Below are positions 9,089-18,749 of a DNA stretch of 64,000 bases, in pieces (within the stretch, counting starts at the first letter, position 1; each line of letters opens with the position of its first letter). Location of the stretch: positions 1-64,000 of the forward strand of contig NZ_JAKOPM010000008.1 in NCBI RefSeq assembly GCF_022288805.1, read 5' to 3'. Made by a program: the position numbers and the translations under genes. The stretch is from Corynebacterium yonathiae (lineage in GTDB: Bacteria > Actinomycetota > Actinomycetes > Mycobacteriales > Mycobacteriaceae). The notes under the pieces were generated by a model, which worked only from the letters and a program-made list of their open reading frames with translations, ran no database searches and was not told the origin of the DNA.

Positions 9089-9787
9089 ATGAGCCGCCGC
9101 CTGATCCTGATCCGTCACGGACAAACTACCTATAACGCCACCGGCCGCATGCAGGGCCACTTGGACACCGAGCTGTCTGAGCTGGGCTATGAGCAGGCCC
9201 GCGCTGCCGCGCGCCTGCTCCAGGATCAGGGCGTGTCCAAAATCGTTGCCTCCGATCTCATTCGTGCGAAGGAAACCGCGCGCGTCGTTGCCGAAGCCCT
9301 CGGCGTGGACTTCAGCACGGATGCCCGCCTGCGCGAAACTCACTTGGGCCAGTGGCAGGGCAGAACCTCTGCCGAGGTAGACGCCGAGTTTCCAGGCGCG
9401 CGTGCTATTTGGCGCCACGACCCCACTTGGGCGCCGCCGGAGGGTGAATCCCGCGTGGATGTGGCCGAGCGTGCTCGCCCCGTTATTGATGAGCTCATGG
9501 CTGACTTCGGCGGCTGGGACCAGGGCCCCGTTCTCATCGTGGCCCATGGGGGTGCCATTTCAGCGCTTACTTGCCACCTGCTTGGCCTCGACCATGCGCA
9601 GTACGGGATCCTATCGGGGCTGAAGAATACCCACTGGTCGCAGCTGACCGCTCGCCCAGACTTTAACCCGGAAACGCCGCTGTCCTCGCTAGACTTCACC
9701 CCAGATAATGTGGGCCGCGCCCAGTGGTATTTCGACGGCTGGAATATGGGCGGCGAAGTCACCGGGGATGGCGGGGCGGATATCTAG
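9089..9787 (+). CDS. Histidine phosphatase family protein (phosphoglycerate mutase-like)
   Basis: 232 residues. The phosphohistidine motif LIRHGQTTYN opens the protein (RHG at residues 8-10), and the second catalytic His sits in VLIVAHGGA. The combination GRMQGHLDTELSELGYEQA plus this place next to rsfS corresponds to the actinobacterial enzyme described as glucosyl-3-phosphoglycerate phosphatase (GpgP), but sequence reading cannot separate that from other broad phosphatases. It lies 6 bases after rsfS, and its stop overlaps the GTG of the DegV gene, so the three look co-transcribed. Confidence 0.88.
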   Translation: MSRRLILIRHGQTTYNATGRMQGHLDTELSELGYEQARAAARLLQDQGVSKIVASDLIRAKETARVVAEALGVDFSTDARLRETHLGQWQGRTSAEVDAEFPGARAIWRHDPTWAPPEGESRVDVAERARPVIDELMADFGGWDQGPVLIVAHGGAISALTCHLLGLDHAQYGILSGLKNTHWSQLTARPDFNPETPLSSLDFTPDNVGRAQWYFDGWNMGGEVTGDGGADI

Positions 9788-10648
9788 TGGCGGTCCGCGT
9801 CATTACAGATTCCTCCGCGGGCCTGCCGCCGGAGCTAGCAGAGCAGCTATCCATCACCGTCATTGACCTCCACTTCATGGAACGCCACGGCAAGGATGGC
9901 CTAGAGCAATCTACCTCGGGGTTAAGCGCGCTGGAGCTGGCCGCCGCCTATGGCCGCGAAATGGAGCGCGCCCAGGATGATGGTGTGGTGGCCATACATT
10001 TATCTAAAGAGCTATCTTCTACTTATTCCGCAGCGGTGTCTGCTTCGGGCGTTTTCCCGCAGACTGTGCGGGTAATTGACTCCGGTTCGGCCGGTATGGC
10101 TATGGGTGCGGCCGCGATGTCCGCGGCTAAATTGGCCTCCCGCGGCGCCAGCTTGGAGGAGTGCTATGTCGCAGCTATCGACACCCTCAAGCGCGCGGCC
10201 ACCTGGGTGTATCTGCATTCTACGGAGGACCTGCGCCGCTCTGGGCGCCTTTCCCCGGCCACGGCCATGCTTTCTACGGCGCTTTTGGCCACCAAGCCGA
10301 TTATGTCCATTACTCGAGGCAAACTGGAGCTAGTGGGCAAGACCCGCACCCAGACCAAGGCCTTTACCAAGCTGGTGGACCTCATCGCCTCCCGCGCGGA
10401 CGGGGAACCGGCCTTCGTCGCCATCCAGCACAATCACGCCGAAGGCGCGGCCGCCAAGCTGGAGGCGCTCCTTGAAGCGGCCCTGCCGCAGGGCTCGTCC
10501 TTTATCTGCACCGCGCTTAACGACGTCCTCTCCGTCCACGTCGGCTCCTCCGCCATCGGCGTATCTGCGGTGTTTAGCTCGGAGCCTCCCGCCGAGCCAG
10601 CGCATCCTCACACGCGTGGTCGACCACGCGCCTTCCCACCGCGCCGTT

Positions 10649-10662
<14 letters not shown>
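9787..10662 (+). CDS. DegV family fatty-acid-binding protein
   Basis: 291 residues. DegV proteins bind a fatty acid and, in some bacteria, serve as FakB subunits of fatty acid kinase. The family start VRVITDSSAGLPPELA and the LSSTYSAAVSAS and VIDSGSAGMAMG segments are all visible, as is HSTEDLRRSGRLS, which corresponds to the conserved LxxLxxGGRI region. I chose GTG 9787, overlapping the TAG of the upstream gene, because the family homology begins right there. The C-terminal 20 residues are low complexity. The last codons contain a perfect DnaA box. Confidence 0.88.
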
Positions 10663-11454
<792 letters not shown>

Positions 11455-11472
11455 CCAGAGTTCGAGCGTGCG

Positions 11473-12885
11473 ATGCGAGAATTACGCCTCGTCCCCGGCG
11501 CGGCCACCGCCTGGCTGGCTGTCATTGCCGTGCTGCTCGGCAGCCGTGGCTGGGCAATCTTCCTCATTGGGGCGGCCGTCGTGTTGTGCCTGTGTATGCG
11601 GCAATGGGGTCAAGCGCTTTTCTGCGGAACGGTCGCCACGGCTGCGGCGCTGGTTGCCGCAGCGCGCCAAGCCCGCGCCGCCGCCTTCGACCTCGGCACC
11701 GAAGTCACCGGCCGCCTGACCACCACGCCGACGCAGACCAGCACGGGTGGCTGGCTGCTAAAGCTCAAGGTGCCAGGGTATCCGACCCAGCTGCCGGTCT
11801 TTAGCTCGGAACCGGTCCCAGCCGTCGCGGGCGCTGAGCTCACGGCTAGGGTGGAGGTGGGGGAGTCGGATAGGGCGGGCGTCGGAAAGCTTAGTGCCAA
11901 CGCCACGGATGTGCGGGTAACCGGTGAGCCTGCGGGCCTAGCCGGTTGGGCGGCCGAGGTGGCCGAGAATTTTCGCGCGCTAGTCCTCGATACCGTCGGG
12001 CCCTCCAGCCAGGGGCTCATACCCGGCATGGTACTCGGCGATACCGCGCTGCAAAGCGCCGCCGAGCGCGACCTGTATATCGCGACGGGGCTTTCGCACT
12101 TAAGCGCAGTATCCGGCGCTAATGTGGCCATCGTCTGCTCCGCGGCGGCCGTTGTCTGCGCCGCATTCGCGCTCGGGCCGCGCGCCCGCGTGGCCGCCTC
12201 TCTGTGCGCGCTGGCCACCTACGTTTTGCTCGTGGGGTTGGAACCCTCCGTCCAGCGCGCGGCCGTTGCCGGGGTAGTCGGCCTGCTCGCCGTTCTTAAT
12301 TCCACGCGCATGGAGCCCATCCATGCTTTAAGCCTCGGCATTATCGCGCTACTCTTTGTGGATTCTGATCTCGCTGTGCATTTTGGCTTCGCCCTTTCCT
12401 GCGCGGCGACGCTCGGCATCGTGGCGCTTAGCCCGCTCATCTACAAGCACTTAGCCACAACCGGCTGGCCCGCCATCTTCCTGCGCGCGGTTGCTGTGGC
12501 CATTGCCGCCGATATCGTTACCCTCCCGCTAGTCGCACTCATGTCCGGTGAGGTCTCCGTGGTCTCCGTGCTGGCCAATATCCTGGTTGAGCCGGCCACC
12601 GTGTCGATTACCATCGTGGGGCTAATCGCCGCCATCTTCGCCCAGCTCGGTCCGCTCGACGTACTAGGTGCCGGCCTGCTCCGCCTCGTTGAGCCTTTCT
12701 CCTGGTGGATTAATACCATCGCCCACGGCGTGGCCCACCTGCCGGTGGTCACCATACCCGCCAGCCCACTTTTTACGCTGCTTGCCTACGCCTGGATCAT
12801 CGCCGGCCTCCTCTATCACCGCCCTTGGCTTACCTTGGCGCTGACGCTGGCGGGCATCGCCTGGCTCGGCGTGGCCGCAGGCTAG
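11473..12885 (+). CDS. comEC: ComEC/Rec2 family competence membrane protein
   Basis: 470 residues, polytopic. Two or three helices at the N-terminus, a soluble OB-like region (about 75-160), then the ComEC channel domain with the family motif GLSHLSAVSGANVAI and the segment GLEPSVQRAAVAGVVGLLA, ending in further membrane helices. The C-terminal metallo-beta-lactamase domain found in longer ComEC proteins is absent, as in other actinobacterial versions I know. It would form the DNA-uptake channel together with ComEA just upstream. It is followed within 10 bases by holA. Confidence 0.9.
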   Translation: MRELRLVPGAATAWLAVIAVLLGSRGWAIFLIGAAVVLCLCMRQWGQALFCGTVATAAALVAAARQARAAAFDLGTEVTGRLTTTPTQTSTGGWLLKLKVPGYPTQLPVFSSEPVPAVAGAELTARVEVGESDRAGVGKLSANATDVRVTGEPAGLAGWAAEVAENFRALVLDTVGPSSQGLIPGMVLGDTALQSAAERDLYIATGLSHLSAVSGANVAIVCSAAAVVCAAFALGPRARVAASLCALATYVLLVGLEPSVQRAAVAGVVGLLAVLNSTRMEPIHALSLGIIALLFVDSDLAVHFGFALSCAATLGIVALSPLIYKHLATTGWPAIFLRAVAVAIAADIVTLPLVALMSGEVSVVSVLANILVEPATVSITIVGLIAAIFAQLGPLDVLGAGLLRLVEPFSWWINTIAHGVAHLPVVTIPASPLFTLLAYAWIIAGLLYHRPWLTLALTLAGIAWLGVAAG

Positions 12886-12888
12886 AAT
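12883..12888 (+). promoter_or_regulatory. -10 hexamer TAGAAT, leaderless promoter of holA
   Basis: TAGAAT spans the comEC stop codon and ends 7 bases before ATG 12896. If used, the transcript starts at 12896 and the ATG at 12887 is not in it, which decides the holA start. Confidence 0.45.
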
Positions 12889-12895
12889 GGCGGGC

Positions 12896-13864
12896 ATGCC
12901 TCCAGTACACCTCATCCTCGGCGATGATGAATTCCTCACCGAACGCGCCCGCCTGCAGATCCAGCGCGCCGCGGCCGAGGAGAGTGGACCCACCGGTGCT
13001 CGCCCCGAGCTGACCAAGCTCAAGGCTTCTGAGGTCTCCGAGGGAGAAATCCTCGAGGCAACGAGCCCGTCACTATTCGGCGATAACCGCGTCATCGTCA
13101 TCAGCGATTGCGAGCGAGCCGGCAAGGAAGTAATAGATATTCTGCTGCGCGCCTGCGCCAATCCCGCGCCGGGCATGACCATGGTCATCATCTACTCCGT
13201 GACGGCCAAGACGCTGAAGAAAAAGAAGAAGCAACCCGAGCTTGTGGCCAAGCTGCGCAAGATTGCCGAGGTCCACGAGGTCTTCTCGCTCTATCCCAAT
13301 GAGCTGGGACAGTGGGCCACCCGCGAGTTTTCCAGCCATGGCGTGCGACCCACCCCGGACGTTATCCACGCCGTGCTCGAGGGTGTGGGCTCTGACCTGC
13401 GCGAGCTGGCCTCTGCTATCTCCCAGTTAGTTTCCGATACCGGCGGCAACGTCACTCGCGAGGCCGTGCAGAACTACTACGTCGGTGTGGCAGAGGTAGC
13501 CAATTGGGACATTGCCGACGCCGCTGTTGCCGGCCGCGTCGAAGCCGCCGTGTCCACCTGCCGACGCGCCCTTCAACTTGGTGCCAGCCCCGTAGCGATT
13601 GCCGCCGCGCTGGCCAATAAGGTCGGCGCCGTCGCTCGCCTGTACTCCGCGCGCGGGGACCAGTACTCGTTGGCTAGCCAAACCGGCTTGGCGCCCTACG
13701 TAGTAAAGATGACCCAGCCGGTGGCTCGCCGCTGGTCCGCCGATAATGTCACCAAGGCCGTCATCCTGGTCTCGGAGCTCGATGCCGCCGTCAAAGGCCA
13801 GGGCGGTGAGCCCGAATTCGCCATAGAGGCGGCCGTCAAACGAGTCGCGGAACTGGCGCGATAA
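12896..13864 (+). CDS. holA: DNA polymerase III subunit delta
   Basis: 322 residues. Clamp-loader subunit that opens the sliding clamp. Starts MPPVHLILGDDEFLTERA, the usual delta-subunit opening, followed by an AAA-like domain without a Walker A motif, a KKKKK basic loop near residue 105, and the C-terminal collar domain (IAAALANKVGAVARLY). ATG 12896 is preferred because a TAGAAT -10 hexamer ends 7 bases before it; ATG 12887 would add three residues. comEA-comEC-holA order is shared with mycobacteria and C. glutamicum. Confidence 0.92.
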   Translation: MPPVHLILGDDEFLTERARLQIQRAAAEESGPTGARPELTKLKASEVSEGEILEATSPSLFGDNRVIVISDCERAGKEVIDILLRACANPAPGMTMVIIYSVTAKTLKKKKKQPELVAKLRKIAEVHEVFSLYPNELGQWATREFSSHGVRPTPDVIHAVLEGVGSDLRELASAISQLVSDTGGNVTREAVQNYYVGVAEVANWDIADAAVAGRVEAAVSTCRRALQLGASPVAIAAALANKVGAVARLYSARGDQYSLASQTGLAPYVVKMTQPVARRWSADNVTKAVILVSELDAAVKGQGGEPEFAIEAAVKRVAELAR

Positions 13865-13867
13865 GCT
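13862..13867 (+). promoter_or_regulatory. -10 hexamer TAAGCT, leaderless promoter of the ankyrin gene
   Basis: TAAGCT overlaps the TAA of holA and ends 7 bases before ATG 13875. There is no ribosome binding site between. Confidence 0.4.
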
Positions 13868-13874
13868 AGAAGCT

Positions 13875-14264
13875 ATGTCTGAGACGCAAGTGCAAGAATT
13901 CGCCGGTCGGCTCTTCGACATGGCCCGCGAGGGCAATGTGGACCTCCTCGCTTATATCGACCACGGCGTAAATATCGACCTCGTCAACCAGGATGGCCAG
14001 TCCTTTATTATGCTCGCCGCCTATCATGGCCACGCCGAGCTGGTTACCGCACTTGCCCGCGCCGGCGCGGACGTCAATCTGCTCAATGACCGCGGCCAAT
14101 CGCCCCTGGCCGGAGCCATCTTCAAGAAGGAAGACGCGGTCATCGACGCCCTCCTGGCCGCCCACGCCGATCCCACCGCCGGTCAGCCCTCCGCGGTGGA
14201 TTCCGCCCGCTTGTTTGGCCGAGAGGACCTTCTCCCGCGCCTGGGAAGCGAGGCACGGGAGTGA
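13875..14264 (+). CDS. Small ankyrin-repeat protein
   Basis: 129 residues, cytoplasmic. Two to three ankyrin repeats can be read: a degenerate first one (about 17-38), then DGQSFIMLAAYHGHAELVTALARAGADV and a third beginning DRGQSPLAGAIFKKEDAVIDALLAAHADP. Such small ankyrin proteins are protein-binding modules; the partner is unknown. Its last bases overlap the GTG of the LysE gene (GTGA), so the two are coupled in translation although no functional link is evident. Confidence 0.85.
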   Translation: MSETQVQEFAGRLFDMAREGNVDLLAYIDHGVNIDLVNQDGQSFIMLAAYHGHAELVTALARAGADVNLLNDRGQSPLAGAIFKKEDAVIDALLAAHADPTAGQPSAVDSARLFGREDLLPRLGSEARE

Positions 14265-14908
14265 CCTGGACGTCCTTTTTTACCCTTCTTCTCATGAATT
14301 TGGTGGGCGTTGCCTCACCCGGACCGGACATTATCTTGGTGACCCGTTACGCCACCCGATCGCGTCGCCACGCTGTCGCTGCGGCCGCCGGTATCCAAAT
14401 CGGCGTGCTTTTTTGGTGCGCCGCCACTGTTTTCGGTGCCGCCGCGCTGCTGACGGCTTTTCCGGAAATTTTGGGAGCGGTTCAGGCCGTTGGCGGCTGC
14501 TTCCTGGTGTTTATGGGCTCGCGCGCGCTGCGCAGCGGCATCGCCCAACGTGCTAACCCGCCGGTTGACCTAGAAGACGCCGCCGCCAAGCTGGGCCGCC
14601 TGCGCACCGCTTTCAAAGTCGGCCTAGCCACGAATATGTCCAACCCGAAAATCGTGCTCTTCCTCGCCGCGATGATTGCCCCGCTGCTGCCGGCCAGCCC
14701 GCCCATCTGGTTGGCCCTTGGGCTCACACTTTCGCTGTCGCTATCGGCTTTCCTTTTCTTCCTGGTCGTCGCCACAGTTATTTCCACCCACGCCGTGCGT
14801 CGCAAGCTCATCGCCGCCGGTCCGTGGATCGACATCGGCTCTGGCCTCTTTTTCATTATCGCCGGCATCGTCCTCATCGTGACTGGCGGGCAGAACCTCT
14901 TGGCCTAA
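14261..14908 (+). CDS. LysE/RhtB family amino acid exporter
   Basis: 215 residues with about six hydrophobic segments. The family signature near the N-terminus is ASPGPDIILVTRYATRSRRHA (the GPD...V...... pattern of LysE/RhtB), followed by the GIQIGVLFW helix and the NPKIVLFLAAMIAP segment. It should export an amino acid or derivative such as threonine or homoserine; the substrate is not predictable. GTG 14261 overlaps the TGA of the ankyrin gene. It converges with the restriction enzyme gene, overlapping it by 4 bases. Confidence 0.88.
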   Translation: MTWTSFFTLLLMNLVGVASPGPDIILVTRYATRSRRHAVAAAAGIQIGVLFWCAATVFGAAALLTAFPEILGAVQAVGGCFLVFMGSRALRSGIAQRANPPVDLEDAAAKLGRLRTAFKVGLATNMSNPKIVLFLAAMIAPLLPASPPIWLALGLTLSLSLSAFLFFLVVATVISTHAVRRKLIAAGPWIDIGSGLFFIIAGIVLIVTGGQNLLA

Positions 14909-16254
14909 AACAGGCGCGGGGTACCCTCGGCCACCGTATCGAGCACCCACTGGGTCCAGCGAGCAACGGTGGAGGCGCGCCGTCGGGACGTCGCCAAGCT
15001 CAGGCCCAGCCCGTCCATCCCCGCAATAATCTCCGCGGTGCTGGCGACTGTGCCGCGGGCTAGGCTCAGCTCAAGCACCTCGCGGAAAACCCGCCGCGCC
15101 GCCAGCGCCCGTATGAGTGCCGCATTCCGGGCGTCGCGCTGCGGCTGCTCGATAACCCGCCGCCCGCGCTCGGTGGGCTCCCAGGCTTCCTCCACGGGCT
15201 CCGCCAGCCCCAGGTAGCGCGCGGCGTTGGCATAATAATCCGCCTGCCGTGGGTCAAAGTCATAGCGCTGAGTAATCTCTGCCTTGCTCAGCGGCTGCAG
15301 CGCAATGAGTTCCAGCAGGTTAACCACCCGCTCAAAGCTATTGGCCTGTGGAAAGGGCACTGCCGGCTCGGCCTCGGGTTCTACCGCGCGCACAATGTCC
15401 AGCGCCGCCTGCGCATCCAGGTGGGAGGCCGACAGTGCGTAGCGGGCGCTATCGACTAGCACAATGCTGCGAAAATCCGCCGGGTCCCGAAATTCATAGC
15501 GGTACAGGTGGAAAATGCCATTGGAATAGACCAGATAAACCGGCACCACATTCTTGGCCAGGCGCTGTTGGAAGCGGCGGTAGGGAAAATATAGCTGCCG
15601 GATATTGAAATCATCTGATAGGTGGTTCTTCGCCTCTACCAGCACTAGGTGTTCGAGCGATTCGAAGCCACCGTCGATTTCCATCTGCGCGCGGTCTACC
15701 GCTACATCCACGCCCAAGTCCGGCAGCCGCACCTCTAACTCGCGCGTGGACATGCGTCCCGCTACCGTGGCCTGCAATGGTCCGCATCCCAGGAAGTCCT
15801 CTAGCATCCCGCTTGCCGACGCCCCATTGAGCGCTACCGCCTCCGAGCTCACCCCCTCCAACGAGAGGGTATCTAGCCCCGCCGGCAGCTCCAGCGTGCG
15901 TACCTCGCCGCGGAACGCTTCTGGAAACCTTTCGTACAGGTTGAACCGGCCCACTAAGTATTCGCTGCGGCTGACCGGCACGATGCCGAGCCGCAGGCGC
16001 TGAAAGATCCACGGCCTAGAGGTAGAAAAATCATGCTTGGCCATGAGCCGCGGCTGCCTGGCCGAGATCCTTTCCAATTCCCGGGCGCTAATGAAAAAAT
16101 ATCCGCGCCGCTCCAGCTCCTTGCCGTATTCCCCCGCCAGGATGCGTAGCCAGCCCCAGTCATTGACGCCGAGTTTCACCGAGTCCGGCACGTTGAAGCA
16201 TGCCCGCAGCTTTTGATGCTCGCATTCCGCGTGCGGTTCCGTCCCGCTACTCAC
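14905..16254 (-). CDS. Putative type II restriction endonuclease (PD-(D/E)XK fold)
   Basis: 449 residues. The mid-region reads MEIDGGFESL...VLVEAKNH, which gives the PD-(D/E)XK nuclease residues Asp194 and Glu207-Ala-Lys209, followed by NIRQLYFPYRRFQQ as in several restriction enzymes. The C-terminal third (about 305-445) is helical and looks like winged-helix DNA-binding modules (KAEITQRYDFDPRQADYY, then GRRVIE). I recognise the type but not a named enzyme. The start is taken as GTG 16254, overlapping the methylase stop by 8 bases with GAGGT before it; the open frame runs to 16341. Together with the adenine methylase it forms a restriction-modification operon. Confidence 0.75.
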   Translation of the reverse strand: MSSGTEPHAECEHQKLRACFNVPDSVKLGVNDWGWLRILAGEYGKELERRGYFFISARELERISARQPRLMAKHDFSTSRPWIFQRLRLGIVPVSRSEYLVGRFNLYERFPEAFRGEVRTLELPAGLDTLSLEGVSSEAVALNGASASGMLEDFLGCGPLQATVAGRMSTRELEVRLPDLGVDVAVDRAQMEIDGGFESLEHLVLVEAKNHLSDDFNIRQLYFPYRRFQQRLAKNVVPVYLVYSNGIFHLYRYEFRDPADFRSIVLVDSARYALSASHLDAQAALDIVRAVEPEAEPAVPFPQANSFERVVNLLELIALQPLSKAEITQRYDFDPRQADYYANAARYLGLAEPVEEAWEPTERGRRVIEQPQRDARNAALIRALAARRVFREVLELSLARGTVASTAEIIAGMDGLGLSLATSRRRASTVARWTQWVLDTVAEGTPRLF

Positions 16255-17089
16255 CGCTGACCTCGTAATTGCGCACCAGTACCTCATCGACCTTGCCACG
16301 CTTCGAACCCACCGAATTAATCGCCCGCGTCGCCCCCACAATGCCTACTTCATAGTCCGCATAAAGGTCTCGGATGAATTCGGTAGCCGAATTCGACAAG
16401 AGGAACTTTACCCCACGCCTATCCAAGTCATCGCAGACCTCTTTGAGACGCTCTTGCTCCCCGCGGTCAAAGCCGCCTTTTTGATAACCGGTAAACGAAC
16501 TCGTCACGTTCACCGGGTCATAGGGCGGGTCGAAGTAAACAAAATCGCCCTCGCTTGCTTCTGCTACCGCCGCAGCGAAATCCCCTTGAGAGAAGGTGAC
16601 ATCATTATCCGCAAAATAGCCGTGTACCGCGCGCAACGTTTCCTCATCGCAGATGGTGGGGTTTTTATAGCGCCCAAACGGTGCATTAAATTGGCCGGCC
16701 GCATTTACGCGATACAGGCCGTTATAGCAGGTGCGGTTGAGATACAAAGTCCGTGCGGCACGCTCGAGAGGGGAGAGGCTGGCAAACCGCCGGGCGTCTC
16801 GGTCCACTGCGCGCAGTGCATAGAAAAACTCCGCCTCATTAGGGTAGCTCGCAAGTTCCTCAATGAGCTTGTCGACGCCGCCGCGCACCACTTCATATAA
16901 GTTAATAAGCTCACCATTGAGGTCGTTGACTCGTGCGCTGGCCGGTTCGAGAGAGAAAAGCACAGCGCCGCCACCGATGAAGGGTTCATAAAAACGCCGC
17001 GGGGCATCCGCCGGCAGGGCGGCGTGGATATGCGGCAGGAGCTGGCGTTTCCCGCCCGCCCATTTCACCAGTGGCTTAACGTTTTTCAT
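16247..17089 (-). CDS. D12-class DNA adenine N6-methyltransferase (Dam/DpnII type)
   Basis: 280 residues, full length for the family. Motifs in the order of alpha-class adenine methylases: KPLVKWAGGKRQLL at 5-18 (AdoMet binding), FYEPFIGGGA at 33-42, catalytic DPPYDP at 187-192, and the closing AINSVGSKRGKVDEVLVRN. The strong resemblance to DpnII/MboI-type enzymes makes a GATC-like target possible, but target recognition cannot be read from sequence with certainty. It protects the host from the nuclease encoded downstream, whose start overlaps this gene's stop. A weak TAAGAT box at 17099-17104 could be its -10. Confidence 0.92.
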   Translation of the reverse strand: MKNVKPLVKWAGGKRQLLPHIHAALPADAPRRFYEPFIGGGAVLFSLEPASARVNDLNGELINLYEVVRGGVDKLIEELASYPNEAEFFYALRAVDRDARRFASLSPLERAARTLYLNRTCYNGLYRVNAAGQFNAPFGRYKNPTICDEETLRAVHGYFADNDVTFSQGDFAAAVAEASEGDFVYFDPPYDPVNVTSSFTGYQKGGFDRGEQERLKEVCDDLDRRGVKFLLSNSATEFIRDLYADYEVGIVGATRAINSVGSKRGKVDEVLVRNYEVSGE

Positions 17090-17419
17090 CGGTGATTCAT
17101 CTTAGCCGCCACACCGGACACAAGCACCATCGGGCTTTCGAACGCACGAGCGGGTAGATGGGGTGCACGGCCAAGTGGGGGTCAGGCAGTGTTGTCTAAC
17201 GTCACAGTTTCTTCAAATAGTGCCGTGACGGGCGCAAATGCGCAGCCACGCCGGTGGGGAACCCTTCCGGTGCGAATGGTGGTTTCCTTAGTCGAATATT
17301 AAATAATAGAATCGCCCCAAAATCTCTTAGTTTGTAGGCAAAATTATATTTCCGCACTATGTCTTAGGGAAAGAAACGATACTGAAACTTTGAGAGCGTC
17401 GGGACAGAAAGGGGCATTT
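17090..17419. other. Intergenic region between the methylase and the TetR gene (330 bp)
   Basis: Divergent promoter region without a gene. The right part (17285-17375) is clearly AT-rich, with a TTATATTT box at 17344-17351. CGTCAC at 17200-17205 and GTGACG at 17225-17230 form a small inverted repeat. TAAGAT at 17104-17099 on the minus strand may serve the methylase. No RNA gene is seen. An autoregulatory TetR operator is likely here but I cannot point to it. Confidence 0.5.
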
Positions 17420-17998
17420 ATGCCGCGTATATCAAAGATCCGAGTCGCTGCGCTCAAACTCGTCATCGAAAAAGGGTATGACGGGTTTACTATGGAGGAG
17501 CTCGCCCACAAAGTAGGCGTTTCTCGCCGCACCCTTTTTAATTACATTAAGGACAAAGAATCGGCAGTTTTGGGCCCCGAAATTTCAAAGGAAGTAGAGC
17601 TTCAATTCCAGAATTTCGCCGCCGGCCTGCCGACCGGAAGCCTGCGCGAAGATTTTAAAATCATGGTCATGGCTGAATTCAACCGCGCCGTCGGCGATGA
17701 ATTCTTCCCCGAAATCTCCCAGCTAACGGCCCAGGCGCTAGCGGAGGATACGAAGCTGCGCAACCTGTACTACCAGCGTGATAGTCGCATGATCCAGCGC
17801 TTTCGCCAGGCCGTGCAAGCCCGCGAGGGCTGGAAGTCCTCCGATCCTCGTCTGACACCGACCGTCAACATCATCCACACCCAGTTCCTGACCGCCTTCG
17901 AGACCTTCATGGAAACCCGCGGCGGCACTTCGCTTACCGACGCCTTCCATAACGCCGGCGCCATTTTCGAAGACTACTTCAACGACGAACTGGCCTAG
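17420..17998 (+). CDS. TetR family transcriptional regulator
   Basis: 192 residues. The N-terminal helix-turn-helix is clear: MPRISKIRVAALKLVIEKGY, then FTMEELAHKVGVSRRTLFNYIKDKES. The ligand-binding C-terminal part carries no recognisable specificity. ATG 17420 has AAAGGGG at 17409-17415 in front; a TTG at 17390 is in frame but has no binding site. No efflux or metabolic gene is adjacent on the same strand, so its target is unknown; the divergent methylase or the LysE exporter further down are possible but unproven targets. Confidence 0.9.
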   Translation: MPRISKIRVAALKLVIEKGYDGFTMEELAHKVGVSRRTLFNYIKDKESAVLGPEISKEVELQFQNFAAGLPTGSLREDFKIMVMAEFNRAVGDEFFPEISQLTAQALAEDTKLRNLYYQRDSRMIQRFRQAVQAREGWKSSDPRLTPTVNIIHTQFLTAFETFMETRGGTSLTDAFHNAGAIFEDYFNDELA

Positions 17999-18124
17999 GC
18001 GTCCCCGGCTCAGCTTCCTGCCTTAGCTCTCCGCCTCCGCCCGCGCCTCGTTGCCTTCCAAGCCCCCACCTCTGCGCTCGGTCGGCTTTGCGTTCGGCTG
18101 CCTCGGCGCTCGACCGTTCTGGCA

Positions 18125-18174
18125 GCGGAACTGGTCTGGTGGTGCAACTGCTTGGTGGCGGAACTAGCCTGGCC
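18125..18174 (+). repeat. Imperfect tandem repeat of about 17 bp, three units
   Basis: Units beginning GCGGAACTGGTCTGG, GTGCAACTGCTTGG and GCGGAACTAGCCTGG follow one another in the 260-bp noncoding stretch between the TetR gene and rpsT. They share the core G(C/T)G(G/C)AACT with 3-4 differences each. The rest of 17999-18200 is GC-rich with no gene I can support. Confidence 0.4.
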
Positions 18175-18200
18175 GAGACGCTGACGCAGCCCGTTTTGGT

Positions 18201-18243
18201 AAAGAAAATCCCCCGGGGTGCTCCGTAGAGCTTGACCGGGGGA
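18201..18243 (-). terminator. Rho-independent terminator of rpsT
   Basis: Read on the minus strand, TCCCCCGGT (18243-18235) pairs with ACCCCGGGGGA (18219-18209, a 2-base bulge). An inner GCTC/GAGC stem closes a CGTA loop, and TTTTCTTT follows at 18208-18201. It stands 16 bases after the rpsT stop. Confidence 0.8.
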
Positions 18244-18258
18244 GAAGTGCAATGGCTC

Positions 18259-18522
18259 TTAGTCCATCTTATTGAACGCGGAAGCCATGCCGGACTTCTT
18301 ATTGGCTGCAGTGTTGCGGTGGAAGACACCCTTGGACACGGACTTATCCAGGGCGCGGGATGCCACGCGCAGCTGCTTCTCAGCAGCGGCCTTATCGCCA
18401 GCGGCAACGGTCTCGCGGAACTTGCGGATCTCGGTACGGACGGCAGAGCGAATGCCCTTGTTGCGGCGGCGTGCCTTCTCGTTGGTGATAACGCGCTTCT
18501 GCTTGGACTTGATATTTGCCAT
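18259..18522 (-). CDS. rpsT: 30S ribosomal protein S20
   Basis: 87 residues, the usual length. Begins [20 protein letters not shown] and continues as lysine/arginine-rich helices ending in [12 protein letters not shown], the normal S20 pattern of 16S-rRNA-binding helices. Read on the minus strand, AGAGGTATTTTTC before the ATG supplies a ribosome binding site. A clear terminator follows. The 227 bases upstream (18523-18749) hold its promoter and no other gene I can support. Confidence 0.97.
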   Translation of the reverse strand: MANIKSKQKRVITNEKARRRNKGIRSAVRTEIRKFRETVAAGDKAAAEKQLRVASRALDKSVSKGVFHRNTAANKKSGMASAFNKMD

Positions 18523-18749
18523 GAAAAATACCTCTTAGTAATCGAAAGTGATTGACGTAGAAACCGACCTACTCGGACTACTCCCGCGGCCAGCAATTTC
18601 TAGCGCGCTCGGCGCTGGTATTCGAAAGGCGAACCCAAGGTCCTGCCCGCCCCGACCAACGCGCCCGGCAAGTAAGTAACCAACACACAATAGCAGTACC
18701 GAACCCGACCTGCCAAAACCCTCACTACGGCGATCTGGCCGTGCTGCGG

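Noticed and set aside
8537..9547. Minus-strand frame of 336 codons over rsfS and the phosphatase
   Set aside because: Antisense shadow of two conserved genes; its C-terminus is just the 18-bp repeat read backwards.
17200..17230. CGTCAC/GTGACG inverted repeat as the TetR operator
   Set aside because: Arms of 6 bp with a 19-base spacer are too weak; far from the TetR start.
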